Positions 57,897 to 64,000 of a stretch of 64,000 bases of DNA are shown one piece after another. The translations under genes were made by a program, and so were the position numbers. The notes beneath the pieces are model-generated. The model did not search any database. It saw only the letters and a program-made list of their open reading frames with translations, and was not told the DNA's origin. Source of the DNA: Pantoea vagans (lineage in GTDB: Bacteria; Pseudomonadota; Gammaproteobacteria; Enterobacterales; Enterobacteriaceae); the NCBI RefSeq assembly GCF_004792415.1, contig NZ_CP038853.1:806001-870000 (forward strand). The letters are read 5' to 3'. Every line of letters begins with the position of its first letter. Position 1 is the first letter of the stretch.

Positions 57897-59213
57897 ATGG
57901 CGCAATTTTACGTTGCAAAACAGCGCGTGACGACGCAACAACGGATCACCGTCACCATTGATGAGCTCGATCCGTTCGGACAGGGCGTGGCGCGTCACAA
58001 GGGCAAAACCCTTTTTGTCACGGGTGCTCTGCCGGGTGAACAGGCGGAGGTCGTGCTGACAGAGGATAAACGTCAATTTGCCCGGGCGAAAGTGACACGA
58101 CTGATTAGCCGCAGTCCGGACCGCGTTACGCCGCGCTGCCCGCACTATGAACGCTGTGGTGGCTGTCAGCAGCAGCATGCGGATGTGGCGCTGCAACAGC
58201 AGAGCAAAGCCCAGGCGCTGAGCCGGATGCTGAGCAGGGCCGCAGCACAGAACGTGGCGGTAGATGAGGTGATTGCCGGTCAGCCCTGGGGCTACCGCCG
58301 TCGCGCCCGTCTGGGTCTGCAATGGCAAAATAAAGCGCAACGCTTACAGATGGGCTTCCGCCAGGAAGCCAGCAACGATCTGGTCGATATTCAGCACTGC
58401 CCCATTTTAGCGCCCGAACTTGAAGCGTTACTGGTTCCGCTGCACCAGTGCCTCAGTGCGTTGCGCGCCGTCAGGCGTCTCGGACATGTGGAACTGGTGC
58501 TGGCGGATAACGGCCCGCTGATGATTCTGCGCCATCTTGATGCGCTGCATGCCGATGATCGTGAAAAACTGGAACAGTTTTCGCATAAGCATCAGCTGAT
58601 GCTGTTCCTGGATGCGGGGGAAGAAGAACTGACGGCGTTAAGTGAGTCGGTGCCGTTTTATCACTCGCACCAGCTTAAGCTCACCTTCAGCCCACAGGAT
58701 TTTATCCAGGTTAACGATGCCGTTAATCAGCAGATGGTCGCGAAGGCGATCGCCTGGCTCGACCTGCAGCCGGAAGACCGGGTGCTGGATCTGTTTTGCG
58801 GCATGGGAAACTTCACACTTCCTGTAGGAATCTTCGTACAAAATGTCGTTGGTGTGGAGGGGATTGCAGCATTAGTGCGGCAGGCAGCGTATAATGCTGA
58901 TTTGAATAATCTTAAAAATGTCAGTTTCTTTCAGCATAATCTGGAAGAAGAGGTGTCGCGCCAGCCGTGGGCGGCACAGGGATTTAACAAGGTATTACTC
59001 GATCCGGCACGCGCCGGGGCTGCGGGCGTCATGGCGCATGTGGTTAAACTTGCACCAGAACGCGTGGTCTATGTTTCGTGTAATCCCACAACACTCGCCC
59101 GCGACAGCCAGACATTGCTGTCGGCAGGCTACCAATTGGAAAGGGTCGCGATGCTGGATATGTTCCCACATACCCGTCATCTCGAATCCATGGTGCTGTT
59201 CAGAAAAACATAA
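57897..59213 (+). CDS. rlmD: 23S rRNA (uracil-1939-C5)-methyltransferase RlmD
   Basis: SAM- and iron-sulfur-dependent enzyme that makes m5U1939 in 23S rRNA. It has 438 residues. An N-terminal TRAM domain (about 10-68) is followed by the [4Fe-4S] cysteines in [15 protein letters not shown], the methyltransferase motifs [12 protein letters not shown] and LLDPARAGA, and the catalytic cysteine in [14 protein letters not shown] at 57897 ([10 protein letters not shown]) matches the family; an ATG four codons upstream is less conserved. Confidence 0.95.
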   Translation: MAQFYVAKQRVTTQQRITVTIDELDPFGQGVARHKGKTLFVTGALPGEQAEVVLTEDKRQFARAKVTRLISRSPDRVTPRCPHYERCGGCQQQHADVALQQQSKAQALSRMLSRAAAQNVAVDEVIAGQPWGYRRRARLGLQWQNKAQRLQMGFRQEASNDLVDIQHCPILAPELEALLVPLHQCLSALRAVRRLGHVELVLADNGPLMILRHLDALHADDREKLEQFSHKHQLMLFLDAGEEELTALSESVPFYHSHQLKLTFSPQDFIQVNDAVNQQMVAKAIAWLDLQPEDRVLDLFCGMGNFTLPVGIFVQNVVGVEGIAALVRQAAYNADLNNLKNVSFFQHNLEEEVSRQPWAAQGFNKVLLDPARAGAAGVMAHVVKLAPERVVYVSCNPTTLARDSQTLLSAGYQLERVAMLDMFPHTRHLESMVLFRKT

Positions 59214-59242
59214 GCGATGAATGTCGTTGTGCAGGAGAGGTT

Positions 59243-61474
59243 ATGGTTGCGGTCAGAAGTGCGCATTTAAATACTGAGGGGGATTTCGCCCTCGACCAGT
59301 GGATCGCCAGTCTCGGTATTGCCAACCCGCAATCCTGTCAACGCGTTGCTGAGACCTGGCGCTACTGCGAAGCGCAGACGCAGGGCCATCCCGATCAGTC
59401 GCTGCTCCTGTGGCGCGGTATCGAGATGGTGGAAATCCTCTCCATGCTCAGCATGGATATTGAAAGCCTGTGTGCGGCGCTGATTTTCCCGCTGGCTAAC
59501 GATGAAGTGGTGAGTGAAGAGGAGCTGGAAACCGCCGTCGGCAAAGGCATCGTCTCGCTGGTACACGGCGTGCGCGATATGGACGCCATCCGCCAGCTGA
59601 AAGCGATCCACAACGACTCCATGGCCTCTGAACAGGTCGATAACGTCCGCCGCATGCTGCTGGCGATGGTGGAAGATTTCCGCTGCGTGGTGCTGAAGCT
59701 GGCCGAACGCATCATGAACCTGCGCGAAATGAAAGATGCTCCGGAAGATGAGCGGGTGCTGGCCGCCAAAGAGAGCACCAACATCTATGCGCCCCTGGCC
59801 AACCGTCTCGGTATCGGTCAGCTCAAATGGGAGCTGGAAGATTACTGCTTCCGCTACCTGCATCCCGACGAATATAAGCGCATTGCTAAATTACTGCATG
59901 AGCGTCGCATCGATCGTGAACAGTACATCGATAACTTCGTCAACAATCTGCGCAAAGAGATGGTTAAAGAGGGCGTGCGCGCCGAAGTCTACGGTCGTCC
60001 GAAACACATCTACAGCATCTGGCGCAAGATGCAGAAAAAATCGCTGGCCTTTGATGAGCTGTTTGACGTGCGTGCGGTGCGCATCGTGGCCGATCGTCTG
60101 CAGGATTGCTACGGCGCGCTGGGCACGGTACATACCCTCTATCGCCATCTGCCGAGCGAATTCGATGACTACGTCGCTAACCCAAAACCCAACGGCTATC
60201 AGTCGATTCATACGGTGGTGTTAGGGCCGCAGGGCAAAACGGTAGAGATCCAGATCCGTACCCGCCAGATGCATGAAGATGCCGAGCTGGGCGTGGCGGC
60301 GCACTGGAAATATAAAGAGGGGCCAACCTCCAGCAGCGCGCGCGGCGCCGCGGGTCACGAAGAGCGTATTGCCTGGCTGCGTAAGCTGATTAGCTGGCAG
60401 GAAGAGATGGCCGACTCCGGCGAGCTTCTGGAAGAGGTCCGTAGCCAGGTGTTCGACGACCGGGTCTACGTCTTTACCCCGAAAGGTGACGTGGTGGATC
60501 TGCCGGCCGGATCGACGCCGCTCGACTTTGCCTATCATATTCACAGTGACATCGGTCACCGCTGCATCGGTGCAAAAATCGGTGGCCGCATCGTGCCGTT
60601 CACCTATCAGCTGCAGATGGGCGATCAGGTTGAAGTGATCACCCAGAAACAGCCGAACCCGAGCCGCGACTGGCTCAACCCGAATCTGGGCTACATCACC
60701 ACCAGCCGTGGCCGCTCGAAGATCCACAACTGGTTCCGCAAGCAGGATCGCGACAAGAACATTATCGCCGGACGGCAGATTCTGGATAACGAACTGAATC
60801 AGCTTGATATCAGCCTACGCGAAGCAGAGAAACTGCTGCTGCCGCGCTACAACGTGACCTCGCTGGAAGAGCTGCTGGCGGCGATTGGCGGCGGCGATAT
60901 TCGTCTTAACCAGATGGTTAACTTCCTGCAGGCGAAGCTCAACAAGCCGAGTGCTGAAGAGGAAGATCGCGAAGCGCTGCGCCAGCTGACCCAGAAATCG
61001 TACTCGCAGCCTGCTCGCAAAGAGAGTGGGCGCGTGGTCGTCGAAGGCGTGGGCAATCTGATGCACCACATTGCCCGCTGCTGTCAGCCGATTCCGGGCG
61101 ATGATATTGTCGGCTTCATCACCCAGGGGCGCGGTATCTCAATTCACCGCGCCGACTGCGACCAGCTCTCTGAACTGATTTCACATGCGCCGGAACGTAT
61201 CGTCGATGCCGTATGGGGCGAGAGCTACTCCAGCGGTTACTCGCTGGTGGTGCGCGTCACCGCCAACGATCGCAGCGGCTTGCTGCGTGACATCACCACC
61301 ATTCTCGCCAACGAGAAAGTGAATGTACTGGGCGTCTCAAGCCGCAGCGACACGAAAAAGCAGCTGGCGACCATCGACATGGATATTGAGATCTACAACC
61401 ATCAGGTACTGGGACGTGTCCTGGCGCGCCTGAACCAGGTCTCTGATATTATTGACGCCCGCCGCCTGCACTGA
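59243..61474 (+). CDS. relA: GTP pyrophosphokinase RelA
   Basis: Ribosome-associated (p)ppGpp synthetase of the stringent response. It has 743 residues (E. coli 744). The N-terminal HD-like domain is inactive: the hydrolase His-Asp is replaced (FPLANDEVV). The synthetase domain has GRPKHIYSIWRKMQKKSLAFDELFDVRA (split: motif positions about 250-277). TGS (VFTPKGDVVDLP), the zinc-finger IARCCQPIPGDDIVGF and ACT/RRM domains follow. AGGAGAGG precedes the ATG. In E. coli mazEF follows; here the 156-base gap has no coding sequence. Confidence 0.96.
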   Translation: MVAVRSAHLNTEGDFALDQWIASLGIANPQSCQRVAETWRYCEAQTQGHPDQSLLLWRGIEMVEILSMLSMDIESLCAALIFPLANDEVVSEEELETAVGKGIVSLVHGVRDMDAIRQLKAIHNDSMASEQVDNVRRMLLAMVEDFRCVVLKLAERIMNLREMKDAPEDERVLAAKESTNIYAPLANRLGIGQLKWELEDYCFRYLHPDEYKRIAKLLHERRIDREQYIDNFVNNLRKEMVKEGVRAEVYGRPKHIYSIWRKMQKKSLAFDELFDVRAVRIVADRLQDCYGALGTVHTLYRHLPSEFDDYVANPKPNGYQSIHTVVLGPQGKTVEIQIRTRQMHEDAELGVAAHWKYKEGPTSSSARGAAGHEERIAWLRKLISWQEEMADSGELLEEVRSQVFDDRVYVFTPKGDVVDLPAGSTPLDFAYHIHSDIGHRCIGAKIGGRIVPFTYQLQMGDQVEVITQKQPNPSRDWLNPNLGYITTSRGRSKIHNWFRKQDRDKNIIAGRQILDNELNQLDISLREAEKLLLPRYNVTSLEELLAAIGGGDIRLNQMVNFLQAKLNKPSAEEEDREALRQLTQKSYSQPARKESGRVVVEGVGNLMHHIARCCQPIPGDDIVGFITQGRGISIHRADCDQLSELISHAPERIVDAVWGESYSSGYSLVVRVTANDRSGLLRDITTILANEKVNVLGVSSRSDTKKQLATIDMDIEIYNHQVLGRVLARLNQVSDIIDARRLH

Positions 61475-61539
61475 TATTCAGCTGCATTGCGGCAACCGGC
61501 AGCCGGAGGTTGCGCGGGCGTTTTCTGCGGTACCTGAGC

Positions 61540-61569
61540 GTGCCGGACGCGGTTCACCCCGTCCGGCAC
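61540..61569 (+). terminator. Hairpin in the relA-mazG gap
   Basis: GTGCCGGACG (61540-61549) and CGTCCGGCAC (61560-61569) form a perfect ten-pair stem with a ten-base loop. There is no T-run; it could terminate by Rho-aided means or protect relA mRNA. Confidence 0.5.
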
Positions 61570-61630
61570 TGTTATACGCCTCGCCTCCTTGCCCGCTGCC
61601 TGTCACCTGACTACTCAAGGACCCGTCTGA

Positions 61631-62419
61631 ATGAACGCTATTGAGCGCCTGCTTGGCATCATGAAAACCCTGCGCGATCCCCAACATGGCTGCCCGTGGG
61701 ACCGTGAACAGACCTTCACCTCTATCGCGCCCTATACGCTGGAAGAAACCTATGAAGTGCTGGACGCCATCCAGCGCGAAGATTTTGACGATCTGCGCGG
61801 CGAACTGGGCGATCTGCTGTTTCAGGTGGTGTTCTATGCGCAGATGGCCAGCGAACAGGATCGTTTTAATTTTGAGGATATCTGTCACGCCATCAGTGAC
61901 AAGCTGGAGCGCCGTCATCCTCACATTTTTGGCGATGCCACGGCAGAAACCAGCAGTGACGTGCTGAAAAACTGGGAAGCGATTAAAACCGCCGAGCGGG
62001 CGGATAAAGCCCAGCATTCGGCGCTGGATGATATTCCTAAAGCGCTGCCCGCACTGATGCGTGCCCATAAGATTCAGAAGCGCTGTCACAATGTGGGATT
62101 CGACTGGACCACGCTGGGGCCGGTAGTGGCAAAAGTGCATGAAGAGATTGATGAAGTGATGCACGAGGCGCAGCAGAGCGTGGTGGACGGCGAAAAGCTG
62201 GAAGAGGAGATTGGCGACCTGCTGTTTGCCACGGTTAACCTGTCGCGTCATCTTGGCAGCAAAGCGGAAACGGCGCTGCAAAAGGCGAATGACAAGTTCG
62301 AGCGTCGGTTCCGTGAAGTCGAGGCAATCATCGCAGCACAGGGGTTAAGCATGCCGGGTGCCACGCTGGAACAGATGGAAGCGGCCTGGCAGCAGGTGAA
62401 ACAGGGCGAGAAGCGCTGA
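61631..62419 (+). CDS. mazG: Nucleoside triphosphate pyrophosphohydrolase MazG
   Basis: Hydrolyses (d)NTPs to monophosphates and pyrophosphate, and in E. coli limits (p)ppGpp effects. It has 262 residues (E. coli 263) and two MazG domains; the first with LRDPQHGCPWDREQT and EETYEVLDAI, the C-terminal catalytic one with KVHEEIDEVMHEA (EExxE metal motif) and EEEIGDLLFATVNL. It follows relA directly, without the toxin-antitoxin pair MazEF that gives it its name. Confidence 0.95.
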   Translation: MNAIERLLGIMKTLRDPQHGCPWDREQTFTSIAPYTLEETYEVLDAIQREDFDDLRGELGDLLFQVVFYAQMASEQDRFNFEDICHAISDKLERRHPHIFGDATAETSSDVLKNWEAIKTAERADKAQHSALDDIPKALPALMRAHKIQKRCHNVGFDWTTLGPVVAKVHEEIDEVMHEAQQSVVDGEKLEEEIGDLLFATVNLSRHLGSKAETALQKANDKFERRFREVEAIIAAQGLSMPGATLEQMEAAWQQVKQGEKR

Positions 62420-62566
62420 TTATTCCAGCGCTGTGCATAAAGTCGCCATATATGCTTACTCGTTTCAGCGTGGCTACAACTTTGTGACGCACATCAACAT
62501 TTTATTGGCAGCTATCCGCTATGTTAGGACGCAGCAATGCGTTGGAGGATGGCTGTGATTCATCAA

Positions 62567-62595
62567 TTGTGGCTGATAGCGGTTTCCAGTATACT
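62567..62595 (+). promoter_or_regulatory. pyrG promoter
   Basis: -35 TTGTGG (62567-62572), 17-base spacer, -10 TATACT (62590-62595), about 47 bases before the pyrG start. A close match to the sigma-70 consensus. Confidence 0.8.
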
Positions 62596-62634
62596 GTTTT
62601 CCCGTCCTGGTTATTCCACCGTCTTTAAACCTAA

Positions 62635-64000
<1,366 letters not shown>

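Overview
The window is a chromosomal segment of a gamma-proteobacterium of the order Enterobacterales. Gene order (lysR-lysA; mutH-rppH-ptsP-lgt-thyA-ppdAB-ygdB-ppdC-recC-ptrA-recB-recD-argA-amiC-metZWV-mltA-tcdA-csdE-csdA-ygdI-gcvB-gcvA-ygdD-rlmM; xni-ppnN-queF-syd-csrB-yqcC-truC-yqcA; gud/gar genes; barA-rlmD-relA-mazG-pyrG) follows the 60-64 min part of the Escherichia coli map. Protein divergence, the absence of mazEF, the missing lplT-aas-galR block and the fused gud/gar locus point to Erwiniaceae (Pantoea or Erwinia-like) rather than Escherichia. That placement is an inference from remembered sequences; no search was run. Both ends are cut: lysR lacks its C-terminus on the left and pyrG its C-terminus on the right.

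Layout. 1-2.2 kb: lysR/lysA divergent pair (lysine synthesis). 2.2-7.2 kb: an accessory beta-glucoside-type PTS cassette, with EIIA on the minus strand and EIIC, a family 1 glycosidase, EIIB, a UxuR/FadR-type GntR regulator and a GNAT acetyltransferase on the plus strand. Three near-identical TGGTATGCCA operators lie in the divergent gap. 7.2-10.2 kb: tas, ygdR, ygdQ, mutH on the minus strand. The mutH-rppH gap (10.2-10.9 kb) carries a cluster of DnaA boxes where E. coli has the DnaA-reactivating site DARS2. 10.9-17.5 kb: rppH, ptsP, lgt, thyA and the pseudopilin operon. 17.6-29.4 kb: recC, ptrA, recB, recD, tightly packed. 29.4-32.7 kb: ArgR-controlled argA, amiC and three identical initiator-tRNA genes. 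32.9-36.6 kb: mltA and the CsdA-CsdE-TcdA sulfur/tRNA (ct6A) genes. 36.7-39.8 kb: ygdI, the small RNA gcvB, gcvA, ygdD, rlmM. 39.8-45.7 kb: xni, ppnN, queF, syd, the sRNA csrB with its UvrY box, yqcC, truC, yqcA. 45.8-54.9 kb: one locus holding the whole galactarate/glucarate pathway (garD, gudP, gudX, gudD, garL, garR, garK). 55.0-64 kb: barA, rlmD, relA, mazG, pyrG.

Functional links. BarA is the sensor kinase of the BarA-UvrY system, which drives csrB transcription, so input kinase and output sRNA lie 11 kb apart. RecB, RecC and RecD form one nuclease-helicase. GarD or GudD dehydrate galactarate or glucarate to 5-keto-4-deoxyglucarate; GarL splits this to pyruvate and tartronate semialdehyde; GarR reduces the latter to glycerate and GarK phosphorylates it. 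The best candidates for new biology are the PTS cassette with its phased operators, the small inverted-repeat element at 13.74-13.87 kb, the single aldarate locus, and diverged copies of known regulatory RNAs and sites. Most of the window is conserved core genome.
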